Assembly: GCA_007922195.1 (NCBI GenBank)
Contig: ML682232.1
Location: forward strand, 2,809,076 to 2,873,075
DNA: 64,000 bases
Reading direction: 5' to 3'
Source: Podocnemis expansa
Taxonomy: Eukaryota; Chordata; Testudines; Podocnemididae
The notes below the pieces were generated by a model, which made no database searches, had not been told where the DNA came from, and saw nothing but the letters and a program-made list of their open reading frames with translations. Numbering within the stretch: position 1 is the first letter of the stretch; every line of letters begins with the position of its first letter. The position numbers were made by a program, and so were the translations under genes. Below, in pieces: positions 10,363 to 22,966 of the stretch.

Positions 10363-13300
10363 GTGAGTGTGTAATGGCTCTTTGCACTTCTGTGCCCCTT
10401 GGAGGGGATCTTCATGTCAGCTCTGAATAGGCTAGCACAGCAGCACATTTTGGAGTTTGGCCCTGAAGGGATCAACAACTGTACATATGTAACAACCAGG
10501 AAGCCCATGTTTTCCAGTCAATAGCTGCCTAAAAAGGGTACCGCTACAGCCCTGCAGTCTTCTTCGGGGTTAGAGGGAGGGTTTCCATGTTTTCAAGCAG
10601 AGAGTTCCTGAGAGAGTGCTCCACTCAATGGACTTTATGCAAAGAGAGGGAATTTCACATTGCATCATCCTTCTATTCCAATTGTTACATTAACACAGTG
10701 GCTGGTATGGAGTAGTTTAAACACTAAGCTTCCAATAACATGGAGGTGGGGGGAACCCTCAATATGCAATCAGGAAAAAGCGTAGGAAGGAAGTTATTCC
10801 TTCTGCCCACTTTCCTTAATCAGAAGTAGGGGGCCATTCCCTCCACTGCTAAAGTGCTAAGAGTGACAATACTCTAAAAAAGAAAAAAATTCTTAATGGT
10901 GATCAACAAATAACCTGACTTGGAAAATGGAATCCTTACATGGGCCAAGCAAGGTGAAAAAAAACCTCCTTGTTTTTCCCACTTCACTTGCATTAAAATC
11001 AATTTGAATCTGGTTGTATATCACTATCTGTGTAGTCACTCTTTTGACAGTCACACAAGAGAAGCATTTAAAGTGATAGAATTTGGTAAACTGTGCCCAG
11101 CTGCCTTCATTTGGCCAAAGATACTAGTGGTGATGAAAAACCTTAGCAGCCATGAAAGGGAGTAATTGTAGCTGACTCTGCCATTCTGTACTGCAAATGG
11201 TATTTCAGAGATTATACAGCAAGAAGAGGCCACTGGTGTTCACTTACTCTTACTGCTCTTTGGCCACGGCATTGATTTGGGAGCTCAAGTTCAGTTAATT
11301 ATACACCATCACTTTAAGGATATTTTTTAGGGTCACTAATTCAAAACAGGGAACTCTGACCTGGGAAAGTATGTTTTGCATTCTTTGTTCCTAAATGCAT
11401 ACAACTATGGAACTGGAAATGGCTTGAACCACTAACCCATCTTCTCATCAGCCACTGAACTAGCATTAAACAATAACTACCTTCAGTCATTGCCAGACTG
11501 TACCAGACTCAAATTAATAATTCCGTTGTGAAAAACTCTATATGCCACAACCACTCCCTTGAGGTAACAAGTGCCCCAAACAAACTTTAAAATGGAAAAT
11601 CATATTCATTATACTCTTCTCGGGTAAGAGAGATCCTGAGACTTGCCTCTCTTGCTTTACAGATGACCATTACTGACCGCGTGCTTGCTAAGTCGGGGTG
11701 GGTGTGGAGAGTAGATTTTCAGGGAAAAACCTGAATCTGTAATTGGAACAAACTGAGAACCCCCCTCTGACTTCAGTGGAGCTCCTCATACAGAATTATG
11801 GTAGCACTGAAGAATGGGTGTGATAATGCCTCTCACTAACAGTCGATAGTTTCAATACACTAAACCCAAAGCTCGTTCTTAGGCTAAACTCATTTTCCTC
11901 CCAACTAAGGCTTTCTCAGATAAACTTGATGTTTGAGGAACAATGCCATTTTTCAAATATGCTTCAATTACTTGTAATACAACATTTTCCAAATAATGAA
12001 AAATGTCAGTTTGCACCAGTGATGGCATTACTCATTTGATTCTGAAAAATGTAAAATCAGGCTTTCTGTAGCCAAATTCAAAATGACAGATCCACTGTAG
12101 AACAAGGGTTAATATTTATATACAAAGTGATATTATACAGGTTATGCTCAATATTACATTAAAAGTATTATCATATAAATTGAATGTTATTTATAGGAAA
12201 ATCTCTGACAAAAGAATCTGTCTCTCAAACAAAGGACTTACATGCATGATATCTTTGCATAAATTGCTTAGGAAAATTTTCTTAATATTTGGTTTAATAA
12301 TAACTTGGAATGTCCAACCTATCAAATGAACCTGCACTGCAGTAATTTATGTAAGTGTTAGCCAGTGACAGATTACTTAAATACAAGCATTTCTCTATCC
12401 AAACCATGTCTTATAACAACTACATCTCCATTATGCAATACACTGTTGTGACTTCACAAAGTGGCGAACTAGTAGCTTAAAAATAAATGTCTCTTACCAC
12501 CATTGATTTAAGGAAAAGCTGCAAAACCAGCAAAAATAAAGTTTTATCTTCATCTCTGTTTTAGGGGCAACCTTCCTGTCCCTCAGTTAAGGAAGGCTAC
12601 CTCTGTCACCACAATTAAGATAAGAGTTGAGCCTCTGTTCCAAAAGACAACATTCCAACCTAATCAAATGTCGTCAACTTAAAAAATGTAGTTATCTACA
12701 TACTGGTGACTGGGGTGGAGGAGAAAACTTCTGATACAACAAATTTCTTCACCAAAACATTTTAGCTGTTTTTAGAATCACCAGATACACAAGCATAATA
12801 CATAATCCTACTGGGAATTTCAGCAGCAAGGAGCTGAGGATGTATTCTGTGTGTTTATAAGGTTCTGCTTCACTGAAAGAGGGAAGTATCCATTGTGCTC
12901 TTACTGCATCCCCTGCTGGCCATTTCATAGACTCACATTGAATCCTTATGTTTATTTTGCTTTCCTTTACAGCTCGGAGCAATTTATGGAAATTGTTATA
13001 TAAATATGCTAAAGCTCTCCAAAAAAAATGAAGTTACACAATCCGAAGTACTAACTCATTTGTTAAAAGTGATCATCTGCTTTTACTGAACTAAAACTTT
13101 GCTTAATACATCAAGTGTTCTGATACTTGTTTAAAATCTTTCTACAATACTTTAGAAGTCTTTATCATAAAAGGCTCCATGGTGATATACACAGTATTGA
13201 AATAATCATACCCTCACTGCATCAGAGAAGGGTATTTTTTAAACTGAAGCCTCCACAGCAAAGAAGGTACTGTTAAAGAATGTGAGACAGTATTCTGATA

Positions 13301-13437
13301 CTTAAGTGTGTCACCACTGCTGACTTCTAAGCTGCTTTTCATTCTGGTTTTGCTGATACTGATGATTCCTGAGGTTTTGGAGGTGATTACTTTTTTTGGT
13401 TCCCTGCTGAACATCCTCAAACTATCTGTAATCCAAA
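10363..13437. other. Unassigned intergenic sequence
   Basis: There are no convincing exons, RNA genes or transposon ends. Short frames have no family resemblance. The sequence is AT-rich with occasional homopolymer runs. Confidence 0.4.
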
Positions 13438-13577
13438 GGTGGATGATGTAATATCTTTTATTGGATCAACTTCTGTCAGTGAAAGAGATAAGCGTGCAAG
13501 CTACATGGAGCTCTGGACCTTGAGAACGTGTTTCTTTCTTTGACAGAAATTGGTCCAACAAAAGACATTACCTCACC
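13438..13577. mobile_element. Second PLE-type terminal repeat, inverted arms
   Basis: The segment has an arm ggatgatgtaatatct at its left and the inverted equivalent agacattacctcacc at its right, enclosing about 60 bases. It matches a tail sequence seen again, in one arm only, at 34090-34168. The imperfect palindrome resembles the fold-back copies of the main PLE tail but is a different sequence, so I call it a second family. The PLE assignment is inferred from architecture and from its junction with PLE coding sequence. Confidence 0.5.
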
Positions 13578-13589
13578 AGAAACCATACA

Positions 13590-14330
13590 CCATACAACAA
13601 GAGCACTAACTAAGGAACTTATCCCTAGAACAAATCCTGTTGCCAGCTCTGCCCACACATCAATTCTAATGACACCACTACTGGTCCTAACCCCATCTGC
13701 CACACCATCAGGAGCTCATTCACCTGTATATCTACTAATGTGATACATGCCAGCAATGCCCCTCTGCCATGTACATTGGGGAAACTGAACTGTCCCTACG
13801 CAAAAGAATAACATAAATCTGATATCAAAAGTTGTAACACCCATAAACCAGTAGGAGAATATTTCAATCTCCCTAGACATTCTGTAACAGACTTGAAAGC
13901 TGCCATACGTCAACAAAAGTACTTCAAAAACAGACTTCAGTGAGAAACTGCAGAGCTGGAGCTCATCTGCAAACTTGACACAATCAAACGAGGTCTGATA
14001 GGGACTTGGAATGGTTCTCACATTATAAAAAGTAATTGTCCCTGTTTATACAGTCTCACCTTCTAAGCACTGTTGTGAATGGACCTCACCTACCCTAACT
14101 GAATGGACTCTGTTAGCACTTGCCCTCCACATTGTAATGTTTCTCACTCTTGCAAGTGTATATATACCTCCTAATCATAGTTTCCACTTCATGCATTTGA
14201 TGAAGTGAGTTGCAGCCAACAGAAGCTTATGCCCGCAGAAATTTGTTAATCTTTAACATGCCACAGGACTTCCATTTTTTTTCTCTATATATAGACTAAC
14301 ATGTGTCTCATATCCTGGGGCCAACAAAAC
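13590..14330 (+). pseudogene. Penelope-like element 3' coding remnant with GIY-YIG region and tail
   Basis: Around 13745-13810 a frame reads CQQCPSAMYIGETELSLRKR, which fits the Cys-rich approach and GIY-YIG endonuclease start of PLE proteins. It parallels CRKCPHALYIGQTG in the element at 57.9-60.2 kb. Upstream (13630-13740) and downstream (13820-14040) pieces also fit the PLE C-terminus but switch frames and contain stops, so the protein is broken. The copy ends with a tail at about 14190-14320 (ttgatgaagtgagttg, agaagcttatgcc, gttaatctttaac). The reverse transcriptase is absent, so it is 5'-truncated. Confidence 0.7.
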
Positions 14331-14413
14331 AACTGTAACACTGCAAGCAATACAATCCACAACATTTTTCTTAAACCATTTTCCATCTTTTGGAAAATTA
14401 TGAAGTAGAAAGC

Positions 14414-14649
14414 CTTCAAAAGTGCCATGGGACTCCTTGCTTGTTTTGCTGAACTAGACTAACACATTCCAAAGGGGCAGTCATGTTAGTTTAGCTCAGT
14501 AAAACAAACAAGGAGTCCTGTGGAATTTTAAAAGCTAACAAATATATTTATCTCATGAGCTTTCTGATGCAGTGGAATTTTTTCCCATGAAAGCTCATGT
14601 GATAAGTAAATTTGTTAGTCTTTAAAGGTGCCACTAGTCTCTCGTTTCT
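14414..14649. mobile_element. Compound Penelope-like tails: plus end, then fold-back pair
   Basis: The order is a plus-strand end fragment (14414-14463), a minus-strand tail starting ttccaaaggggcag (14467-about 14563), then a plus-strand tail (about 14564-14649). The last two form a head-to-head palindrome of the kind seen at 5150, 20937, 29817 and 53831. No target duplication could be fixed. The arrangement suggests insertion next to or into an earlier tail. Confidence 0.75.
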
Positions 14650-14746
14650 TTTAGCAGTGTGATGCATTCTCTGCTAAGCACTCTAGAGCTATGTGTCCCA
14701 AAGTCTTCAACTATGTGACTCAGAAGTTCTGCCTACGGGGTTCTGG

Positions 14747-14826
14747 AGGAATAAATAAATTTGTTAGTCTTTAAGTGCCACAGGACTCCTTGTTTGTTTA
14801 GACTAACATGGCAACACCTTTGGAAC
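14747..14826 (+). mobile_element. Short Penelope-like element tail
   Basis: This is a plus-strand terminal fragment: ataaataaatttgttag, then tgccacaggactcct, ending gcaacacctttggaa. It lacks the hammerhead-like segment. It sits about 100 bases from the compound copy, so this is a local PLE hot spot. Confidence 0.75.
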
Positions 14827-14830
14827 TGCT

Positions 14831-17433
14831 AAAAGAGAAAGTCAGAGTTTTCAGCTACATTCAGGTTTTCCAGCATAGCAAGTTGTGTAGCTCTTGATGT
14901 ATTTTCAGTTCTGTTCCATCTAAACAAAACTGTAAGTTTTCAGAAAATACAGTTTCCAAAGTAAGTGTCTATTTATTGTATACAAGGTAGTTTTAAATGA
15001 ATATAATTATTCTCTTACTTGGCTTTGAATGCTTTCCATTTTTCTCATTTCCTATAGTAGTTTAGGTAACCCTAAGGAAGTTAGAAGAATTTAGCAATTT
15101 TTGGAAGTGTGGGTGCCTCATGTTACAAAACTTTGAAATGTTTCTCTCCCTCCTCACTTTTTTATATTGTGATATTAGATTTTAATTAACATCTCTTTCT
15201 GAATTGAGTGAAAGTTTGTATTTCACTGTACTCAAACTTTTTGATAAATTAACACCCAGCATGCACGTTAGTAGTTACTTATATTTCAGTTACATTCTTG
15301 TATTATAATAATGGCTAGAATAATGAGCTTTCAATTTGTTGAACATTCCCAACCCTTTAATCATGAAAAGAATTGTACATAAACATCTTACTTCATGTAA
15401 CAATAGAGCATTCAATTGTGAATATATCTAGGAGAACTGGTCAGGGATGCAGGCTTTATTGATGCCAAGCAAGTGAAGTGTTTTCAATTTTGCCAAAAAG
15501 CTGTTTTTCAGTCAGATGGTACGATTCTTGCAGGGAGCTTTCTAACAGGCACACAGATTCTAACATTCAATCCTTTGCTATGAGAAACCCACTGAGCTTC
15601 ACAGCCCTCCGTCAGCCTGAACACTCAAAAACCATGCTATAATTCAACTATAAATATGCTCTGGGAGCCATAATATTTAACAACATACTGACTTGGCCAT
15701 AGACTGGCAATAAATCATTCAAGAATATCCAAAAACACCCCACAAATCTCTGTAACTGTGTTATCGCAAATAGAAATAAGAACAAAAAAAAAAAAGTTGC
15801 CGACTCAGTCTCTGAATTTTAAATCTATAAAAGAAGAACTGCAGCTGCACTGTGGGAACAAGACTGCCAAATCTATCTATGCCTATTTTATCTATATTTG
15901 ATTACAAAAGACTAAAACTACATATAGAATTCAATAAGCCGATATTCATATTTTAGGACTGTCAATTCTTTCAGTAAATACCAAACTCAGTTTTTCGTTT
16001 ATTAAATGATCACAAGGGACTCGAGACAGGCAACAAGTTAGATGCTTGCAGAAAGCATTTTCACCAGAGAGAAAGGTAATCCATCCCATTTCACACATCC
16101 ATTCTCAGATTGCCAGAGAGCTTTGCCAACATACAGGGACTCGAGTTTCACAGGGTCTTGCTTTGTAGGAATACCGTTTGTAGCCTAAATCACATCTGCT
16201 GTATCTAAAATTTTTCATCAACTCATCTCCCACAGCATAGTGTAAAAAAGACGGTTTTTCTTTTATGAACTTAAGAGGAACATTTAGGTTTCTACTGAAC
16301 ATCACTTCCATGTGAATCATGACTTTTTAAATGTTTTTTGAAACAGTCTTTGCAAGTTTACAATCATTTTTGGATACTCTTTTGCAGCATACCCACTTTA
16401 TTTTTCCTGACTTTCAAATATCTGGATGCATAGCCTTCCTTGCCTCCCAGATTCCTCAAATGGCATTATAAGAAGCTTACACAAGGTTCTTTCTGCATTC
16501 TCTCCTGTGCAGAAATGCGCTTTTCAATTTATCAAGACCTTGATTGATTTACATTTAGATTTATCAACATAAAAATGACAAGTTCTAATGTATGATACCA
16601 ATATACGAAGACTGAAAAAAAAGATTATCCTTCTAAGACACACATAAGTCCATTGTGTTAAAGGCACATCCTTGTTTCCCCTTAAGCAGTCCTCCTGATT
16701 TTTATCAAATATCAACATTAAGAGTCTAAGACTCTCGGTCATGCCTTAACTAAGGAATTTATTAAATGTTTGAAATCATGAAAGGTTTGTCTCCAAGCAG
16801 AGCTAGGTGTTTCGTTACCTTTACAGGTGATTGGCACTTGCACAGAAGCCTAGGGCAGACTGATCTGGTCAGGTTGGAGGAAAGCATATGGAAGAATTTA
16901 TTTTTTAAAATCAAGTCCAATTACAACTAGTCTAGGCTGTCTGATTTACTAATGGGGTGGCCCAAAATCTATATTGAAGTTATTACAATTAGTTACTTTG
17001 GGCCAGGTTCTCACTGATCACATTCCCCCCCAATTTCATTTGCCTGAGCAGAGTTACCATGATTTACATTATTTGAGAATCTGACTCACTATCTTTACCC
17101 ATTATCAAACAATCAAGAACAGAGCAATTATGGAACACAAGAGATGATAATGCATTCTTCCTCTTAAAGGTCCAGGGGATGACAATAGGCACAGTATTGT
17201 GATAAGGTTTCACCCAGGGCTCCCACTGAATTAAACAGAGTTCTGCTTAAACCTTGAAGGACCAATTTAACTGAGTAAATAAATACTTTACTCAATTCTC
17301 AATTAGCAAATCTGTGCAAACTTATGCTCAGAAAGTTAGAGTGGATTTATATTTTTCCTTTTTTTCCATTAGTGAAAAGTTAGAGTGCATTATAATTTTA
17401 AGAGTGAATCCTGTGCATGCTCTCTGATCAGAG
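14831..17433. other. Unassigned intergenic sequence
   Basis: I recognise nothing with confidence. There is an A-run near 15784-15796. Short minus-strand frames at 16105-16320 and 16524-16742 have no visible domain and are most likely chance. Confidence 0.4.
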
Positions 17434-17779
17434 AATTCAAAGAGAAGTTGCAGAGTCTGAATTTATTTGCAGATTTGACTATGTAGCTTCAAGGCTAAAT
17501 AGGGACTTTGGATTATTTTTCTCATTACAACAGGTGATTTGACCTCATCATCCTCTATATGCTGTTCCCCAATGTTTAAATATTTACAACTGCTTTGATT
17601 TGCTGTTACAATGTGACCTGTTCCAATGACTGACACTTCCCTGCATTTATTTCCTCCCATTCTGTAAGTTCCTCCATCTTCAAAGCATCTGATGAAGTGG
17701 GATTTTCCCCCACAAAAGCTCATGCAATAAATAAATTCGTTAGTCTTTAAGTGCCACAGGACTCCTTGTTTGTTTTATT
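17434..17779 (+). mobile_element. Penelope-like element 3' end (C-terminal remnant plus tail)
   Basis: The first ~100 bases fit the decayed end of the PLE ORF, with a frame near 17434-17490 similar to FKEKLQSLNLFADL. This is followed by the 3' untranslated part and the tail at about 17684-17779, with catctgatgaagtggg, a cccccaca hairpin arm, agctcatgcaataaat and tgccacaggactcctt. The end is cut short after tttgttttattg. It is one of the better preserved hammerhead-like copies, although the GAAA half reads AAAA. Confidence 0.75.
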
Positions 17780-19694
17780 GGGATAAGCTTTCCATACACT
17801 GCTGCCTTACGGGCATCCCAGAGAAGTTCATGTATCCCCAAACTGTCTCTCCTAGTATCTTTACATGGGTTTTTAAAAGGACAATAGAGGTTCCAGTCAC
17901 AGAACATGTCAGATAAGGCCATTAAGACTATTTGGAGTATGTATTTTAATCAAGCAATAATTTCCCACTTAATGACGGAAGAAGAAACCAAAAATTATAT
18001 ACAGGAGAACAGCTGAGTTACAGACCCCAGAGTTATGAATGGCCAGTCAACCATAACCTCATTTGGAAACAGAAGTACATAATTAGACAGCAGAAGAGAC
18101 CCCCCCCCAAATAAAGCAAATACAGTACAGTCCTGTCTTAAAACACAAACTATTAAAAAAGGGGGGGAAAAAACAAGAAGTCTTGACAAAGTAAAGAAAC
18201 TGTTCCTCTGTTTGCTTCATTGAATTTAGGAAGGCCAAAAGCCTTATTTTAATTTGCAGGTAAAGTTTCAAAGCTATAAACTTTTGAAGGCACAACCATG
18301 ACATTCTGGTCCAGTTATAAGCAACATCCACTCCCAAAAGGTTCATAACTCTGAGGTTCTGTATCCCAGAATGATGTCCACAAAGCCTGTTTTGATACAT
18401 CACTTAATATCTCCACAGCCCCCATTCCCAATCTCCAGGATCATGTAAAAGTAACATGATAAAAGCTATTGAAAGGTACCTTGAAAAAAAATAAAGGTGT
18501 ATTTGTGTGTTAGGCATAAATATTAGCAAAAGTAGATTGACTACCCTATCAGCTCAGCCTGTAGTACCAGAAAAGCACCTCTTTGAAAACCAGGCCACTT
18601 TGATTTTACTTAAATAAGAACTTAAATTTCTTAATTTAGGCTCCTACATTGGAAAATTTTGATTAACTTTTTCCAATTGGTTTGCAAGGCAAAGATGTCT
18701 GCTATCATGTCTTTAACTTTCATTTGACAATATATTCTGAAAAACAAACACATTTTTACTCTCAAAATAAATAATGTAGGATTGGTAGTAGTTATTTTTT
18801 TATTTTTTTCAATAAAATTCAAGTTATAATAGCATGATAAGGTGCCTTTACATTAAGAATTCAACTTAAATAATATACATGTACATCATGTTGACAGTCA
18901 TACTGGCAATTTATTAATTGCAAACTCATTTTGTCCCTTTAATAAAAGCTTTAGTGCAATAATAAGGTAATAAACCTCCTGTACAAGCTTTAGGAAAATG
19001 CACCCCTTAGCTACTTCACTGTCCTTTAAAAATATCAGCTACTTAAGTTCTCTTTTAATTTTTGATCCTTAAACTCAATTATGCAGAAATAAGATATATA
19101 ACCTGACTGTTAATAGTCTTTTGGCCAAATCAATATTCTTCCTGTAACCTGAACATTTTCATCAATTCTTAAACTGACAAGATTTGCACCATCCATTAGA
19201 ATGATTCATCTAAAAAACTAAATACCTATTTATTCCTACTTGAACACTCACATTTGCATTCAAAATATAACTTTGAGCATACTGACAATGTTAAGAATCT
19301 ATTTAGTATTGATGTATGTGAGAATGATGTTTTGTCATTTCTGTAGTCTTATTATGGTATTTAAGCAATTCAAGGGGAAAACTTGCATTAAATTCCATAT
19401 CCTCCTGGCTACTAAATACAATGTGGTTTGCACTTTTTAATTCTGTTAATTCTGACTGCCATCACCGAACAAATTCACCTTCAGTGTTCATTCATCTAGT
19501 TTTGTTTCTCAGTGAGACAGCAAATCAATACTGCAGACAAAACTAAAGCTTTAGAGGACTATTTCTTAAAGCCTGTCTATTGCATCCATCATAAAGTTGA
19601 CTTGAGAATTTATGGAAGAGCAACAGAGAAAATAAGCAGGTTACTCAGTACTGTAATATCAGCATACCTACTTTTGGGTTTAACTTCCCAAACC
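17780..19694. other. Unassigned intergenic sequence
   Basis: There are no recognisable coding or repeat features apart from homopolymer runs (a C-run at 18102-18109 and a G-run near 18162). Confidence 0.4.
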
Positions 19695-19800
19695 TCCCTT
19701 TGGTTTTATTATTCTCCTTTTACCATTAGGGAACTGAGGTATAGAAAGATAAAGTGATTAGACCAAGGTCATGTAGGATGTCTGTGACCTTATGCCATTG
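19695..19800 (+). repeat. MIR-like (CORE-SINE/L2-type) fragment
   Basis: The phrase attagggaactgaggtat followed by gattagaccaaggtcat is the recognisable core of MIR/L2-related ancient repeats (normally gggaaactgaggcacag, then cttgcccaaggtcac). It is highly diverged, as expected for a repeat predating amniote radiation. The family is named from memory. Confidence 0.6.
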
Positions 19801-19950
19801 GTAACGCCGTTGTGCAATATTAGTGGTGCCCTGCTTAATGTTTCCATGACAGCACAAATTACCATGTTCTATTGTTATAGTGACCTAATCTATTTAAAGA
19901 CAGTGGCAGACATTTATTCAAAGGATTATATAGTGGCAACAAAAATAGTG

Positions 19951-20004
19951 AATAGTATTAGTAACAAATAATATAGTAATAGTATTAGTAACAAATAATA
20001 TAGT
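19951..20004. repeat. Perfect 27-bp tandem duplication
   Basis: A 27-base unit beginning aatagtattagtaac occurs at 19951-19977 and again without change at 19978-20004. It is a simple local duplication. A shorter direct duplication (tttttacagagaaaa) lies at about 20071-20102. Confidence 0.9.
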
Positions 20005-20936
20005 CATATGATACATGTACAGTGAGAGGGAAAAAGAGGGAGAAAACAATTTGATTTGACTCACTGACAATTTTTACAGAGAAAAATTTTTACAGAGAAA
20101 AATCCCTGAACATATTTTACATAACAATAGCCCATGCTGTATGGTGCTCATTTCAAACCTGATTATGATGAAGTAAAAGAAATTGCCCATTGAATGTTGC
20201 TAGTGGAGTTATGGAAAAGATACCCAACTACTAAAATTCAGGCAGAAAGCTTAGTCTGAGTTTTTGGTTTCAATGAAAAAATGAAATTTCTCTGTGGTTC
20301 TGAAGAACATAAAGAATTCTGCACCTGATTCAGGCTACCTGATACTGTTTCCATCATAGTTTCTTTCCTCAAGCAGGCCCTTCACATGCATGCACGTGTG
20401 TACACTCTGCTTTTTTTTTTTTTTAAATAAGACTTTATGGCTTTTCCATGGAGTTGGGGACCTTTAACTCTCCTCAGCTCCTGAAGTTGATATTAACCAG
20501 ATGTTCCATTCCCTCCTCAGTCTTCAAAAGGAGGGTGTTTGGGGGGAATTGGAAAAGAGGAATTTTATTTATTAATATTTCAAGTCATTTACAATAAAAC
20601 ATTATAAATACAGTGAGATGACCCAGAAATATATATTTTATCATGATATGAACAATATTTAACAGATTGCATATGGAGCATACATTACATCATCCTCAAA
20701 ATTCAACCCTATCATAACTTGATATATGCATATTTAACCAGTTATGTTAACATTTTAACTTTTATAGAAAAGCTGATTTTCTGAAGGAGGGGGGAAATAA
20801 TCTGAGGGTAGGAAATATGAAAAATAGAGGGGTGATAACATAATTCACTTACTGCCTTCTATGCACACTTTCTTGCCTATCTGTTTTTATTACAGAACAA
20901 GATTATATCCATATAAAAGCACTTCAAAGATTTCAG

Positions 20937-21468
20937 TTCCAAAGGGGCAGCTGTGTCAGTCTAGTTCAGTAAAACAAACAAGGAGTCCTGTGGCACTTGA
21001 AGACTAACAAATTTATTTANNNNNNNNNNNNNNNNNNNNNNNNNNNNNNNNNNNNNNNNNNNNNNNNNNNNNNNNNNNNNNNNNNNNNNNNNNNNNNNNN
21101 NNNNNNNNNNNNNNNNNNNNNNNNNNNNNNNNNNNNNNNNNNNNNNNNNNNNNNNNNNNNNNNNNNNNNNNNNNNNNNNNNNNNNNNNNNNNNNNNNNNN
21201 NNNNNNNNNNNNNNNNNNNNNNNNNNNNNNNNNNNNNNNNNNNNNNNNNNNNNNNNNNNNNNNNNNNNNNNNNNNNNNNNNNNNNNNNNNNNNNNNNNNN
21301 NNNNNNNNNNNNNNNNNNNNNNNNNNNNNNNNNNNNNNNNNNNNNNNNNNNNNNNNNNNNNNNNNNNNNNNNNNNNNNNNNNNNNNNNNNNNNNNNNNNN
21401 NNNNNNNNNNNNNNNNNNNTAAATAAATTTGTTAGTCTTCAAGTGCCACAGGACTCCTTGTTTGTTCT
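20937..21468. mobile_element. Palindromic Penelope-like element with assembly gap at its centre
   Basis: The left arm starts ttccaaaggggcagc and runs to 21019. The right arm is 21420-21468. The inner 47 bases of the arms (about 20973-21019 and 21420-21466) are exact reverse complements, including a private variant (cttgaagac instead of cttaaagac). Between them are 400 Ns. An 11-bp target duplication with one mismatch (aaagatttcag at 20926-20936, aaagattttag at 21469-21479) brackets the whole. The hidden centre could be a simple fold-back tail or a longer PLE body. Confidence 0.8.
21020..21419. other. Assembly gap of 400 N
   Basis: A run of 400 undetermined bases. Its round size suggests an estimated or default length. 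The two translations that cross it are meaningless. Confidence 0.99.
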
Positions 21469-21479
21469 AAAGATTTTAG

Positions 21480-22958
21480 TGTTTCTATTTGTTTTCCTGT
21501 TCAAGGTATACTATCACTCATATCCATTTTTTTGCGAGTTTGTCTGGCACTGTTCTCACAATACATTAAGTCCTCCATTATTGTTCTACTAATACTTTGT
21601 TCCAGTGAGCTATAACAGGGAGCTGTTGCCCTGACCACAGATTATGAGTGCCTCCTCCCCACACATCCACTACAAAGAGCTAAAATAAGAGAAGCTTCCA
21701 TATTCCCATTTTAAATCTTTTTAACAGACCACTCCCAGAACACAGGTATTCAAATTCTTTTATTTCTATCAGGATGGAGTTCAAAAATATTTTCGTGTAT
21801 ACAAAAAAGGATTTGGCTGTTTTCAATTATATATGTAATATTTTCCCATCCATATTTATTATACAGAGATGGTGAAACATTCTGCAAACTACACTGTGCA
21901 TTTTCACTATTACCTGGAGCTAACAGTTATTGCCTGTTTGATTTCATTCCATTCACTTGCTGTTATTTCATATTTACAGTTTGTACTCTAACCTAATTGT
22001 AGTATTCACTTTATCTTCTAAAAACAGTCATAAAGCTATATGTTCTAGACAATCTTGACTGAGGAAACTAGAAAACTGGCATGGAATTATTAAAAGAAGA
22101 AAGGAACTCTCATCATTTTCTTCTCTGAAAGTGATTTTTTAAATAAGCAATTGGTATAGGCTCACAGACTCTCTAGTCTCTCTGTTCCTACCCACCCCCA
22201 CTAGATTGCCTACATCTGTTTGTTTTAAGGGTTGTTCCTCCCTGAAGAAACCCATCCACTTGTCATTGTGATATTTAACCCAATGTCTAAATACTTGGAT
22301 GTGAAAGCACTATCATTTTTTATATTATTGAGATCTACTCTTTTTAATTTAAACTGCCTCACAGTCACATATGCCCATGTAGTAACCATTCTTTAAAGTG
22401 ACTTTTCATGAGTGCCACAATCTAAGAATACAGATTTAGACACAATTCTATAATGAGATCATATCTGCTAACTTCTCTTCCATTTATATCCACGATGTAT
22501 TCTCCCCATTAGAGATCAACAGCAGGACTGCTGTGAGATTTGCGTCACTCTGTAGTATCTCTTGAAATGTGGTAGTGCCCAGACCCCCTCTCAAATGGAC
22601 ATACAAGGCATTTTGATACTCTGTTTCCAGTCTGAGCACAGGCATTCTTTATAACATTTTAAAATTTATCATCTTTTGACTACCTTTTGGAGCCAATGTG
22701 TACTATTTCTGATTTAAAACTAACTCAGTCTGTATGCTTCAGCATATAATGAAACTGTTCTATATTCCCAAAACACTTACTTCCTGAATTTCAGGTCTTT
22801 TATGCAAATAGTTTTATAATTAAATTACATAGCAATGGTGATAACAAGGGGAATACTTATTCTGTTCCTCTTTATAATGGTATTGACTCACTTTTTGTAA
22901 CATTTCCACAAAGACACTTTAGGATTTCTATTATTTTGATCTGGTTCTGAAAGCATCT
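21480..22958. other. Unassigned intergenic sequence
   Basis: No coding or repeat feature recognised. Confidence 0.4.
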
Positions 22959-22966
22959 CCCTAAAC

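Noticed and set aside
13438..13577. Hammerhead-like core in the second PLE tail type
   Set aside because: My recollection of that family's consensus suggests a similar layout, but both copies in this window lack the core halves, so the sequence here does not support it.
20997..21442. Two 141-codon frames on opposite strands starting MKTNKF
   Set aside because: They are translations of the 400-N gap bounded by the PLE palindrome.
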